NCBI GenBank assembly: GCA_013368315.1
Contig: JAACJM010000108.1
Span: forward strand, 62,001 to 126,000
Reading direction: 5' to 3'
Source of the DNA: Tetrapyrgos nigripes
Lineage: Eukaryota > Basidiomycota > Agaricomycetes > Agaricales > Campanellaceae
DNA length: 64,000 nucleotides
Shown here: positions 24,037-35,258 of the stretch, in pieces
Position numbering within the stretch: the first letter of the stretch is position 1
Layout: each line of letters opens with the position of its first letter
Made by a program: the position numbers and the translations under genes
The notes under the pieces: model-generated
Told to the model about the DNA's origin: nothing
What the model saw: only the letters and a program-made list of their open reading frames with translations
The model's database searches: none

Positions 24037-24480
24037 GTCTTGACAGAGACTTGGCTTACCTCCAGTAATACTCGCCATGGTGGAAGCAGAGAGTAAGCTC
24101 GAAAGTGCCGAAACCAAACTTTGACGCGGCGTGATAAACGCGTGATCACTTTAAAGTTTAGACGCGTTAGCTTCGATGGAAACCATTTTGGTGATTCTAT
24201 AACCAGTAGCACATGATGGTAGCGGAAGAGAAGGATTGGAAGGTGGGTATGTAGCAAAGCCAAAACCATCTGAATCTGATCTACGCACGAGCAGATAGTA
24301 ATTCGCCCCTATTTCTGAGAATCTGAACCTGATCTGATTATGACTGAGTCGGAAGGTTAACGTATTCGGATGGTTCCTTGAAGGGATGCAGAGTAAGTAA
24401 CAGGTTCTGGTTATTGTGAAGTGACATTCCATTCGTTGTACGATACATGGAAGCACTAGGAGTATTGTTCTACGGACGTC
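24037..24480. repeat. Dispersed repeat; paralogous empty site for the element at 27739
   Basis: The first part (about 24037-24160) matches 27590-27720 and the second part (about 24165-24480) matches 30049-30330, both in the same orientation. Here the two parts are joined directly at about 24173 (CTTCGATGGAAACC). In the other locus they are separated by the 2307-bp element and an ATA repeat (CTTGATA / ATAGGAACT). The identity of the underlying repeat is not known. Confidence 0.8.
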
Positions 24481-24494
24481 AACGTGTCACTGAG

Positions 24495-24775
24495 ACTCGG
24501 ACTTTCTCGATTTCTGACTGAAAGCTAGTACGGTAAGCATTCATGAATATCAAACGAAGTATAGTGAGTAGTGACCACTTACCGGTACTTACCCCTGACT
24601 TGAGCTATTCAGACTCGGACTTCCTCGATTTCTGACTGAAAGCTAGTACAGTAAGCATTCATGAATATCAAACGAAGTATAGTGAGTAGTGACAACTTAC
24701 CCCTGACTTAAGCTATTGAGACTCGGACTTTCTCGATTTCTGACTGAAAGCTAGTAGTACAGTAAGCATTCAATG
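24495..24775. repeat. Tandem repeat, unit 108-118 bp, three copies
   Basis: The word ACTCGGACTT begins copies at 24495, 24613 and 24721 (second copy ACTTCC variant). The third is truncated. Each unit also carries AAGCATTCATGAATATC. The array ends about 145 bases before the start codon of the small secreted-protein gene. Confidence 0.85.
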
Positions 24776-24920
24776 AATATCTACGGGAGTCAGATTTAAC
24801 CGCATTCAGGCATACTCCTAGAATGGTATACCTATTCTTGGACACAATACAATCTACAAAGGTATATAGTTCACTGTTCTAAGCTGCTTTCGTATTAAAG
24901 AACCCAAACTCTCATCAAAG

Positions 24921-25362
24921 ATGTACACCTTGAAGAACCTTGTTAATCTCTTCGTCTTGGTCCAGGCGATTGGAATGGTTCTACCCGTCGTCAACGCTGG
25001 ATGTACGTGGTTTCATCATCCCGCGCTCGTGAATATGATAGCTAAGCTTCTTATATTCTGCCAGGTACCATTGATGCCGACGTAAGTCCCTAGAACTTGC
25101 TCTGTGACCTTCATTCATCACTCACCAATCTTCGACTTCTCATTCCTCTTATTCGAATGTTTTGATTATCGTATGACTATCAGTGTAAGTCTTCTCTGTT
25201 TTCTGTACAATGTCATCAGAATAACGTCGATTATAGGCTCAGAAGGCACAATCCGACTTAAATGCTGCAACGGCGTGTGCCAGAATAGGTTTCTCCCTTG
25301 CCGTGCTGGGTAGGCTGGCTTCGTTGTCGATAAGTTGGCGTATGAATGGGGTGGATAAGTGA
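24921..25362 (+). CDS. Small secreted protein, hypothetical
   Basis: ATG at 24921 opens a protein starting MYTLKNLVNLFVLVQAIGM with a clear signal peptide of about 26 residues ending VVNAG. An intron (gtacgt...ccag, about 25002-25065) joins GCTIDAD. A second (from about 25083 to 25236) joins AQKAQSDLNAATACARIGF. Read without another intron it ends at the TGA 25360-25362, about 75 residues in all. A further intron near the 3' end cannot be excluded, so the C-terminus is uncertain. A TATATA-like box lies about 60 bases upstream. I do not recognise the family. Small size, signal peptide and two Cys fit a fungal secreted or effector-like protein, but function is unknown. Confidence 0.55.
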
Positions 25363-27589
25363 TGTAACTGTAGCTTACTTTGAATAGCTACGATCTTTTG
25401 AACCAGCCGGACATACTTGGCCAAACGAACTCACGAAGCATCTTGCTGCTCTCAGAACCGCGAAAAACGCTGGACACTTCACTCATTTGAAAGGCTGAAT
25501 TGAAGGGTGCCAACTTTATTCCTCGTCAATTGGTTCAGTCGGACTTGGGCCAAAGGGTTATAATATATATAATGAATAGAATGCCCTATGATTAATTGAT
25601 TACTCAAACTATCCAATTTAGACGAGTAAGTGGAAAGGTAATGAACCGACGCCGCCGCTGACGTCAACGACCTCGGAGGACATGACAACTTGAATGACAA
25701 TGATGGATGTTGATGCATACTCAGAAAACACACACATTTTCAGTAGGAACGTAAGTAGATAGGTAGAAAGAACAAGAACGACTGGATAAAACAAAAACGA
25801 GAAAGAGAAAAAGAGAAAAAGAAAAGAGTCCGAGGGTGGGATCTAACTCATGAAAAAGATACCTAATGCCTAATTCCCAAGTCTGTTCTCGAAATCCAAA
25901 ATCCAAAATCCAAAATCCAGATCCCAAAGACGTTTCCTCTCCACCGTCATCCTCATCAATCCTAGCATCCCTGAATCCCTACTTCTCTCCACATCGCCAC
26001 ACCTCTCCACTTCTACGCCTCTCTGCATCTCATCTCATCTACCAATCACCAAAACCAGCCAACGACACCAACCATTAAACCTGTACCTGTACCCATTTTC
26101 TACTTTGCCCCTCGTTCGAGCGTTCCTACAGTCTAAGTCGCACCGCTGCTATTATGCGAAGAGACAGCTCTCCCCGAACCCGTATCCGTCGAGTTAGTAA
26201 CGAACCCCCTACCCACAAACCCCCTCCACAACTCTAACTGCATCCGCATATGTTTTTTTTTGAGGCCTATCAAAGGCGATGTGTTGGAGGGTTGGATTGT
26301 TTTGTGTTTGCGTTTGTGTTGAGGAATCTTCTTCGTCGTAGGAATGAGAATGAGAGTGAGATTGAGAATGATCGAGAAAAATGAGTAAAATGAGTACAAA
26401 AAAAAAAGCAAACATAAAGAAAGGACACAAAAGGAATAATGTAAAGATGATGACTGCAGCTGTGACGGGAATGGTAAAGTGGATGGATATGGATATGGAT
26501 ATGGTGAGGGGAAAGGGGGGAAGGGACGGCAAGGAGAAATTCGACTTGTCACTGACCCGATGAAGGCGAAGAACCAGAACCAGCACCAGAACCGACGCTG
26601 ATGCTAAACGACATAGAATCTAACCCCCCCCCCCTCCACCAAATAAGCGCCCAACAAATTACTTTCGCACACAGCACAGCACAACTGGGCTTAGCAGTGT
26701 CTGGGAATCCTACGTCTAGCAGTAGACTGTAAAAATAGATCCGAAGTGGAGGAGGCACCTTGAACGATTGCGGAAACATAGCAGTACATGTTGGTATTAG
26801 AGAGCAGGAGATAGGAGGTTCAGAGGAAGAGGGGGTAGGCGAGGAGGGCTGGAAGAAGAAAGAGTTAGTTTGAGTTGATGAGAAATGAAGGATGAAGGGA
26901 GTAAACTGTATGGACGACCAAAGAGGACAACTGAAACAAACAGAACTCAAACACGAAAATGAAAAATGAAATGACAACGAAAAATCCGCTATCACATCAA
27001 CCATCATCTGCACAACAATCTCATTCCTCTCTCCCACTTCTTCTGACAGCTATCCGTCATTTCCTCTACCCAATCTCTCAAAGTATTCGTACACTCGTCC
27101 TTTGCGCCCTCATCATTTGACCCATCCGGCCCAGGTGGGTAATAGCACCTCATTTAACAGCGTAAGGTTAGCCCGCATATCAACGAAGGAGTCGGAGCAT
27201 GCCGAAAGAGCGACAAGAGCAGAAAGAGTTGGTCACGTTGAGAAAAAGGTTGTAGCAGCCCTGGATACGCATATTAAGGAATGGATAATAAAGTGAGAAA
27301 AGGTACGCAACGCATCTGAGGAGAAAAGAGTTGGTTTGAGGCGTTTGGACTTGGGTTTGACGTGGAGAAGGACTAAGGCAGGAAATGGATACGCTGTCTC
27401 CACCCGAACCTGAACTCGGATGCCGCTTGTGCAGACCCAATAACGACGAATCTTCCCGGTCTCCTACAACCAAATCCAACACGGCCGGACTCGCTGCGAG
27501 AGGATGAGTGCGTGGCGACGTACCATACTGGTCTAGCCTGGTTCCCACCTTCTCATTTACTGATACCAACCGGTCCTGACAGGACAAAC
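25363..27589. other. No firm gene; possible decayed membrane-protein gene on the minus strand
   Basis: On the minus strand about 27150-26150 contains a hydrophilic open stretch (TLRDWVEEMTDSCQKKWERG, about 27000-27075). It is followed by possible introns and a hydrophobic segment (about 26380-26470) with an SHSHSH-rich tail. I could not join these in one frame and do not recognise a family. Homopolymer runs (C at about 26625, T at 26251) may disrupt it. A CCAAAAT-type short repeat lies at 25896-25922. Nothing else is supported. Confidence 0.35.
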
Positions 27590-27738
27590 AAGGGACTTGG
27601 CTTACCTCCAGTACTACTCGCCATGGTGGAAGCAGAGATGAGATATCGATGGTAAGCGAAAAAGTGCCGAAACCAAACTTCGACGCGGCGTGATAAACAC
27701 GTGATCACGTGAGACGCGTATTGAGGTAAGTCTTGATA

Positions 27739-30045
27739 CACCTTGGGCGGCAATGCATATTTGGAAAGATCTTTTGGGCAAACATAAATGACGAATTTAT
27801 GCTCGGCGCCGGAGCTACTCCATATGGCTGTTTGGCCTCAAATTGGTCCCATATGGAGTAGACCCGGGCAAGCAAAAATGGCACTGAAAAATGAAAGGGG
27901 TGTGGGCCATCGCTAACGCGTGGCGAGTACGAGGCCGCAGGGTTCAGTCAATTAAATAAGAATTAAACTATATTCCATTTTCGCTACAGACATAAAGGAC
28001 CACTACAGCCTTCTTATGCGCAAAGAATTCCAGAGCGTCATTGTTAGCTTGGACATCTGGAGATAACTTTGTTGCTATACCAGTTCCAATGCCGTCATAG
28101 ACCCATTCATGGGCACCATCAAACATCCTAGTGATGAAGTGATCATTTCCGAAATAAATAATACCATTTATGTGATACTGTTTTGACTCAGCTCCTTGAG
28201 GCACATGTATGATATTCTGAATCTGCATATTGCACTCATAAGGTATTGACATTAGGAAAAATTTGGGGAATCTTTGGAATGTGTATTTCCGAAGCATGTC
28301 TGAGTGACAAGAGGGACATTGATCAGCCCATGGCTCCACAAAATGAGACACGCAAGCTTGAGTTGACTGATAAGTACCAGTAGTCTGAGTCAACAGGAGA
28401 TTGTGTTGCATCCTCTCCCGAAGCGAGAAGTGGTTGTTACCGCAGAAAACTGTTCTCTTAGTGGTGGGATTGACTGACCGCATCAACTCATGCAGGACAT
28501 TGCTCGTATCTGCATAAGCCCCATCTGGAAAAGCATCAGGATCAATTATAGAAAGCTGTCTTCGTATTTGATCTCTGATATCAGCGTAGTTTGATGAGTT
28601 TGACTGGAAAGTGGCTGAAAGCTCATTCATTAAAATTGAGGAGAAATTATCACTTTCACCAAGAAAAGCGGCTCTTTCTGTTCTGAACAAATGATAAAGA
28701 AGCATGAGAGCAGAGTCATATGCACAACTGTTAGCAGACCACTTGAGTGTGGGATAATCATCCCAGACCACGGAACACACACCAGAACCACCATGCAACA
28801 ATCGAGGAGCCGCAGGGCATGAGATGCATGGGGAAGAAAAGCCAGCGTTATTCACTTTGACACTGAAACCCAAATTTTCAACCATCTCGACCTGCTGCGA
28901 TAGACTACCCTCATCTCCGCACAGTCTGACGAAAGAACACTGGTCGTCGAAATCGTTGGAATATAAGGAAACCCAAGCGGAGCATGAGAAGAAGGTTGCC
29001 TGTAGTGTCGAATCTTGCAGCACCAACAAACGATAAATGTTCTTTCGACCTCCTTCTACGCTGTGGATCACAAGAGTTTTTTTAAGTATGCTCCGAGATT
29101 TACCAAGCCAGACAGCTTCGCAAGAGGCAGTAAGATGGATAGGGGCTTCGCTTCTAGTGAACCGATAACTACACAGGTATGAGCTCCGACGCAAGCACGT
29201 AGAAGATAATAGAAGCACTGACCCTCTTGGCGTAAAGAAATTGACCCAACGAGGAATATGGATGGAGGAGACAATGATCTCGATAGTGTCGATCCACACA
29301 GGAGATTCATGCATACCTGCCACCACCGCGGCTGTACCGGAAATGACGCCCTGTGTGCTACGCATCAATGCTGCAACAGTGTCAATGTCCTCATCAAGGA
29401 GTGTTCATCAGTCCTCTCTCGACCAGAACACTCGTGGAGTTGGCACATAGCCAGAGAATTCAACATGAGGACGGCCATAGTTCCAAAACACGACAGTATT
29501 AAGTTCATTTAAATACCATAAGGTACTCCTAACAAAACCCCATTTCTTAGACAATCATAGGAGGGGAACCGCCCAAGCATATAAATATAGGAGTATGAGG
29601 ACCAACGTCATCACAGAATCAGGACCATATAGGTAGATGTAGACCAGAACAATTGCCAATCAGTCCTCCAGAATCCAAAACTGACGCAATAGAATCACAT
29701 AGAACTTGCTATAGAATCAGGACTAGACGATACAGATACACAACGCCATTTGGAAGTTGATGTGAAAGTCAATGAAACAAAGCGTGAATTTTTTTTGGAC
29801 GCGTGTTCAAAGACGCATGTTCAATGACCGTGTCATGCTATCACCAGACTGGACACATGAACAAGCTGCACGGAAACTCAACTTGGATGAGATTGGAATG
29901 AAGCGCGGAAAAAACCGGGGCACAAATGCAACATAGCCACACGCAGAAAAGGAGTGTATAAAACTCAGCCTCATTCTTTGGCCTCGTAATCCAAAATTTA
30001 AGTTTGCACAGAGATCTTTGGAAATATGCAACACCACCCAAGGTG
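27739..30045 (-). mobile_element. TIR element carrying a USP-like protease ORF (2307 bp)
   Basis: The ends are imperfect inverted repeats of about 55 bases starting CACCTTGGGCGGCAATGCAT at the left. The right end in reverse complement starts CACCTTGGGTGGTGTTGCAT. Both contain TTTGGAAAGATCT/TTCCAAAGATCT. The element is flanked by the 3-bp direct repeat ATA (27736-27738 and 30046-30048). The flanks continue the repeat found uninterrupted at 24037-24480, an empty site. A CAC start and 3-bp duplication resemble CACTA/CMC-type elements (inference). The only large ORF is a protease-like gene, and no transposase was found. It is either a non-autonomous element with cargo or a type whose transposition gene I do not recognise. 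Confidence 0.82.
27968..29368 (-). CDS. USP-like cysteine-protease domain protein (transposon-borne)
   Basis: An uninterrupted 466-codon frame. The C-terminal two thirds resemble a papain-fold ubiquitin-specific-protease-like domain. A Cys box lies in LKWSANSCAYDSALMLLYHL (about residues 208-228). A CPSCHSD knuckle sits in the middle, and a His box lies in NGIIYFGNDHFITRMF, followed by EWVYDGIG, which could supply the acidic residue. The Cys box and following region are homologous to the tail of the helicase remnant at 20484-21558. The first about 130 residues look less protein-like and may include unspliced DNA, so the start is uncertain. The gene lies entirely within the TIR element 27739-30045. 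Deubiquitinating or similar peptidase activity is inference from motifs only. Confidence 0.65.
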   Translation of the reverse strand: MMRSTQGVISGTAAVVAGMHESPVWIDTIEIIVSSIHIPRWVNFFTPRGSVLLLSSTCLRRSSYLCSYRFTRSEAPIHLTASCEAVWLGKSRSILKKTLVIHSVEGGRKNIYRLLVLQDSTLQATFFSCSAWVSLYSNDFDDQCSFVRLCGDEGSLSQQVEMVENLGFSVKVNNAGFSSPCISCPAAPRLLHGGSGVCSVVWDDYPTLKWSANSCAYDSALMLLYHLFRTERAAFLGESDNFSSILMNELSATFQSNSSNYADIRDQIRRQLSIIDPDAFPDGAYADTSNVLHELMRSVNPTTKRTVFCGNNHFSLRERMQHNLLLTQTTGTYQSTQACVSHFVEPWADQCPSCHSDMLRKYTFQRFPKFFLMSIPYECNMQIQNIIHVPQGAESKQYHINGIIYFGNDHFITRMFDGAHEWVYDGIGTGIATKLSPDVQANNDALEFFAHKKAVVVLYVCSENGI

Positions 30046-30048
30046 ATA

Positions 30049-31396
30049 GGAACTGTCTTGGTGATTCTATAATCAGTAGCACATGATAGTAGCGGAAGAG
30101 AAGGATTGGAAGGTGGGTGTGTAGCAAAGCCATCACCATCTGAATCTGACCCAAGCATGAGTAAAAAGTAAGTAATATGCCCCTGATCATGACTCTGAGT
30201 CAGAAGGTTAGCGTATTCAGATAGTTCTTTGAAGGGATGCAAAGTAACAAGTCCTGGTTATTGTGAAGTGGTGGCCTATTTGTTGTACAATACATGGAAG
30301 GACTAGGAGGATCGTTTCACAAACGTCAACACTCCTACTAATGACAAGAACGAAATATCAAGAATTGGAGACACAAGCTCTAGAATATATGTCTATGTGG
30401 TAAGTCCCATTTGTTGAAGCCAAACATCATGCTGTAGTCAGGTATTGCCTCATCTAGGATTGGATTTTGGAAAAAAGAGTGTTTTGAGAACCATTATGTC
30501 CTGGTTGATCACTGTATCTTTGGGATGTACGAATCACATTTGGGAGACAATGCTAACTAGCTTCGAGGTTTCTTCAGTTAAACTATTTCTCCACTGTGAC
30601 TGCACACGCCCTGCAACAAAGTTTTACAAGTCTGACTTTGTTTCAACATGCTGTAGAGGTACTAGGACATTTGTTTGGTATGCCTTGAATGATATCTGAA
30701 CACAGAGCTTTAATCAAAGGATTTCACCTAGAGCGCTGAATAAGGATGGCTTACCCTTGGGAAAGAGGGGAGAGGCAACGAGGTTATGAGGGTATCCATG
30801 AATTTGATCCACCAGAAAATCCTTCTCATCTACTGGTGTCATTTTCAAGGCTTTGACTGAAGAGTCCTCGAAGCACTTGAGCCAAGGCTTCATAAATCCA
30901 TGCTGTCAACGGGCCAGATATGAGCTGAAAAATGGAAATGCTGAATTTCCAGCAAGAGCTCAACCGAGTTGGAAGCTACGATGTGGCCAATAACATGATT
31001 GACTGCGAATTACTCCTGTCTGAGAACGCAGAAATGTCAGTTGAGAATGAATTCAAGCAGGCAGTATTCAGCACTTACTCTTCGAGAGGCCGTTCTTCAT
31101 GTCTGAGTCTGTGTATGAGTGCCACACAGTAGCAAGCAATACTGTTTTGGAAGTAATATTACTGAATAAGAGCTTGGGGTGAGAAGCCTCCCACAAAAAT
31201 TCCTTGAAATTTGGAACACAGATGTCGACAGTATCGGAATCAAGCTGTATGATAAATGCTCATAGAATGAATAGCATTGTGTCTGTTGAAAGAGTCACAA
31301 GCCCTTTCAGAGTTGCTATCGAGATAGGCCCATTTGAGACATCCCTGAGTGAACAAAACGTTCCTAAGACAAGAAGCCAGTTTAGATCTCACCCGA
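30049..31396. other. Repeat continuation, then no gene seen
   Basis: About 30049-30330 is the right half of the repeat whose left half is 27590-27735 (compare 24037-24480). Beyond 30330 I find no supported coding region; open frames are short and without motifs. Confidence 0.5.
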
Positions 31397-31904
31397 CTAA
31401 CTCCTAAGGGCCAACACTTGGACAAGTTCATTTTTTCGGGGTATCAAGGATAAGACCTGGCGATATAGGATATCGAGATCTGCGAAGGCTGTCGCATCGC
31501 TGACAGGTAAACAAAGTATTGCGCTAAGACGCTGGGGAGGAAATTCATTTAACCCTAAGTTGGTTGAAGAAGTGGACAACCAGACATCCATGTCTTGGCC
31601 AATCCCCGGGAGGAAGGATACCCGTTTGTACTAGAGTAGAGCAATGTGGACATTCTAAATCGACAGTCTGCACAAATTTGGGACTGTGTAATTCTGCTCT
31701 AATCTCCATTTTGCGATAGCATTCATGCAGGAGATGAAGTTGATTTTTTCTAGGGTTAACTTCTGGAGGTGAAGACTTGCATTGAGAGCCAGCTGAAGGG
31801 GTACATGTCAGGAAAGTACTAGGTGCAAGTGAAACTGCACACAGACGTGCTTCTCCATGGGTTCCAGAGCTTGTAGTGGATATTGATAAGTGGATGTAGA
31901 GCAA
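31397..31904 (-). pseudogene. Possible NACHT-type protein fragment
   Basis: On the minus strand a frame reads LSAILCLPVSDATAFADLDI followed directly by LYRQVLSLIPRKNELVQVL. The pattern LD-x-LY-x-x-(I/V)LS recalls the region after the NTPase core in agaricomycete NACHT proteins. An overlapping frame has a Cys pair (ECPHCSTL). No Walker motifs, start or continuation were found. This is a weak, fragmentary match and may be something else. Confidence 0.3.
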
Positions 31905-32735
31905 GCTGGAATATGTTGGAAGGGTGTTTGAAGAACAGTATTCTTGGGAACAGCTGCAAGTGTTGATAGATTGAAAGGTATGATGTGAGTTGTTCTGGTA
32001 GTAAGCCTTGGAGTGAGCTCAGTGTTGATCACAACAGCAGCTTAGTTTCCACCTTCTGCTTGTGAAGAAAGGGAGTTTCTGGTTGGAGAGAGCTGGTTGA
32101 CAATATTGTCCTCCATCTATGGAAAGTGGGCAGCTTCAAGTTGAGTGTCAAAGGGAGCAGTGTCTTTATCACCAAAGGAAGTCTTGGGGTCAACCTGATG
32201 TGCCTGAAAAATTTAGCATTAGGAAGACGACGTTGCATTGACTGGAAAGCAGCCTTCTAGCCCATGCTGGTCATGAGTGGGAATAGGTCGGGCAATGGGA
32301 CCTTGGAGGATTCAGGCAGGGTAAAGACTGTAAACCAAAGATATATTGCACTACTAATCATATGTACACTTTGGAGGGTGTAGAAGCAGTGGAAGGGATG
32401 CAAATGATGGTTGAGAAGAAATTCGACAAGGTCATCAAAAACTTTTTTGACAGTGATCGGAGATGACTAATCTGGCCTGGAGAGGGGTCTATATCTGCGA
32501 TCCATACTCTTGGAAAGAGAGCTCGGGAGTTTTAGGAATTAACGATCAGGAAAAACAGGGATCGATTCGACATAGCCACACACAGAAATGGAGTGTAAAG
32601 ACCTCACCCTCATTTCATTCAGCCTTGTAATTATGTCATTACTTAACAGCGCAGCCTGCGCCTATAGATTTGCACCAGACTACTATGCACACACGATGAG
32701 TGTCAATGTACATATGTCAGTCTGGTTACATGAGA

Positions 32736-33041
32736 CTAGGAAAGGTATACCTTTCTGTCATCTGGAAGTGCACAGTATGTTAAAGTCAATGATCTACTCA
32801 ATGGGACAACATTTACTGGTAAGCTAGGAATTTGCACTTGAGATGGTGGATTTGTGAGCTTAATAAATAAAGTTTTAAGAACCCTCTGTTTTCTGGAGCC
32901 CTTTGATGAAGTCCATGCATAAACTGTGCCTTCCTGACCTTTTGTAATACATATTTCAGTAGCCAAATTACACCTAAGTCTCCCAGTTATCACCACCTTC
33001 GAAGGCCAACCCACACTTGCATTTGAAAACCATTTCTTCAC
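32736..33041 (-). pseudogene. Pif1/Helitron-type helicase fragment
   Basis: The minus strand encodes ATEICITKGQEGTVYAW, then RVLKTLFIKLTNPPSQVQIP, LPVNVVPLSRS and YCALPDD. This block precedes the SQGKT/ALSRS motifs in Pif1-like helicases of basidiomycete Helitron-type elements. It would therefore fit just upstream of the piece preserved at 21334-21558. No flanking helicase motifs are present, so this is an isolated exon-sized remnant. Confidence 0.65.
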
Positions 33042-35059
33042 TTTGAAATGCTACACCCTGAATGAGCGACTGGTATTGTTTTCAATGGACATCAACCTTG
33101 GCTGCTATGTGTGGAAACAAGTGGGTTCACATCACTGAGAACAATGTAAGATATTTCAAGAGGAAACTGAAAAAAAAAATGGGACAACCGAGTAAGTGTC
33201 TGATATCTACACTAAGAAAAAGACTTGAAGGACTCACCAAAATTACAGTTACAAGGCCATCAACCCCAGTCAGTCCTGAACAGGTGACATCATTGAAGTG
33301 GCATTTAGCATCAACATACCAGTCTGGTTGAAAAGTGCTGCCATAGGCAGGTGGACCTGTGACAGAAGCACAATAAAACTACTGTCACAAGCAAGAGGGG
33401 GGGGGGGGACAGGGGGGGGGACAGGCCGTGGTTCTGTGAGTCTGACATAGGGCCAGACAGTTAGTCAGGTGATTGGTCCTTTAAAAAAAAATTTAGGCAC
33501 TTTTTTCTGAGTGTATTCCAGCCTCCTGTCACAAACTGCTACAGTTCTTTGCCCTCCTTCCTCTTCTACTACACTGTTGAACTCGTTTTCTGATCATTCG
33601 TCTATTGCATTTCCTCAATAAACCTTTTAAACCTTATATTACTGACTTTGAACCTTATAGAACTTGTCAAACTCTATAATAACTGTCAATCAATCTTCCA
33701 TTCTATCAATCCTATCTTTACCCTACATTTCTCCACTTTCCCCTACGTTTCTCCTATTTCTCCTATCTTTCTCCTATCACTTATTCATTGTTCTTCTATA
33801 TAAACCACTAGACATTCTAGCTAGTCCTTTAGTTTGTTCACTTCGTCTCCACTCCGTACTATACTACGCAGTGTAGAGCCTAGTCAGCCTACTCTTTCTC
33901 TTTCTCTTTACCTCTATCAATCTCTTTGCATTTGTCCTCGAACTGTGTGACTTGGGTGGTTAATCGAGTGTACCAGCTGGTCAATTTGAAGCATTCCTAG
34001 TCATTTTCCACAATAATCATTGAAGGTAAGGTTGCAGTACCCCTGTGCCACATAACTGGGGTGAGTGCGCATATTATTCTTGAGCATTTTTTGCTCAGGC
34101 CTTCAGTTATTACTATTCTGCAACCCCAATGACCCATTCATCATAAAATGTCAAGATACTGGATATGCCAATGGACCAATAAACAAGACACCTAGTACCT
34201 GAATGTGTCTATCCAGGCACATAGCTACTGTAGAGTTTTGTCCAAGTGTTCAGTCACATGTCACAGTGAAGACTGAACTGTTCATTTTTCATGGTTCATC
34301 ACACATCACAGCTGCCACTGAACTGGATGACAGATGTGTCCATTTTAGGTAATTTCACCTCCAAACCCTAAAAATTTTGCGCTTCATGCTCAATTACCTC
34401 AAAAATGTGTCTGTTTAAAGAATCCTTTCATTATGACCTCTATTTGGCTTAATTTGAGCATAAAATCAGTGCCAAAACTCAGAATGAACTGTCACAAATG
34501 AACTAATTTTGTGAGGTGTCACACCCAAAATTTGAGACTGAACTCAGTGAACTGTAGCAAAAAAGTGTCATGTGTCATCCCCAGTGAACACTTGGATGAA
34601 ACTCTACAGTAATTGGGTTTGCAAAGCCTGCAGAGCCCAATGAAGGTCAAAACAAAACAAACACATCTAGGTATTGATATACAATATAGACACATAGATA
34701 ACAACACATCTTACTTATATGATGCTACTCTGAAAGATTTGGGTATATATTGGTTGACGGTCATGGTGGTTCAAGCCAAAGCTGTAATAATTACAAGGCT
34801 TCACTCCGGCTTCCTAGTGGTGGCCAAATACTTTTCCTAAAAGGGAATGATCAGACCAAAAAAGGCACAAGTTTATAGAGTTTGACATGCCACCAGCACA
34901 TAGGAATTACTAAATTAGGTAAATTACATAAGCAATTGGTCAGTCGGTCAGCCAGTCAGGCCTTTAAAAAAATTGACCCTATGTCTTTAAGAAAAAATTT
35001 GTGCCCCCCCCTTGGTCACAAGAATGGAAATGAAAATAGAGGCCAAGCAGCAAAAACTT
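33042..35059. other. No gene seen; G-run and LTR-like repeat
   Basis: Two runs of ten or so G separated by ACA lie at about 33397-33422. About 33790-33965 is the inverted partner of the LTR- or promoter-like repeat at 18435-18700, with a TATATAAA box at about 33797. No coding region with recognisable features was found. Confidence 0.5.
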
Positions 35060-35258
35060 CAGTATTATACAATTACAAACAAAAAATGTGCATTTAACAG
35101 TGCCATCTGTACTGAAGCTGTTGAAAAGCTTCAATATTATACCCATACAAACAAAAAATGTTCATTTAATGGTGCCATCTGTGCTCAAGCTGTTGACTGT
35201 TGAAAAGCTTCTGTATTATACACATACAAACAAAAAATGTGCACTTAGCGGTGCCATA
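35060..35258. repeat. Minisatellite, unit 71-78 bp, interrupted by nested elements
   Basis: The word ACAAACAAAAAATGT recurs at about 35077, 35148 and 35227, each followed by a TTAAC/TTAGC-GGTGCCAT block. The array resumes at about 41080-41205 on the far side of the elements at 35259-41042, with CAAACAAACAAAAATGTGTG and TTAACGGTGCCAT. It was therefore continuous before the insertion. Confidence 0.75.

Noticed and set aside
23931..24269. Minus-strand frame similar to one at 29807-30190
   Set aside because: The similarity reflects the dispersed repeat at DNA level; neither frame has protein-like features and both are broken differently.
18435..33965. A full LTR retrotransposon between the two LTR-like repeats
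   Set aside because: The repeats are inverted, 15 kb apart, and no gag, integrase or reverse transcriptase motifs were found between them.
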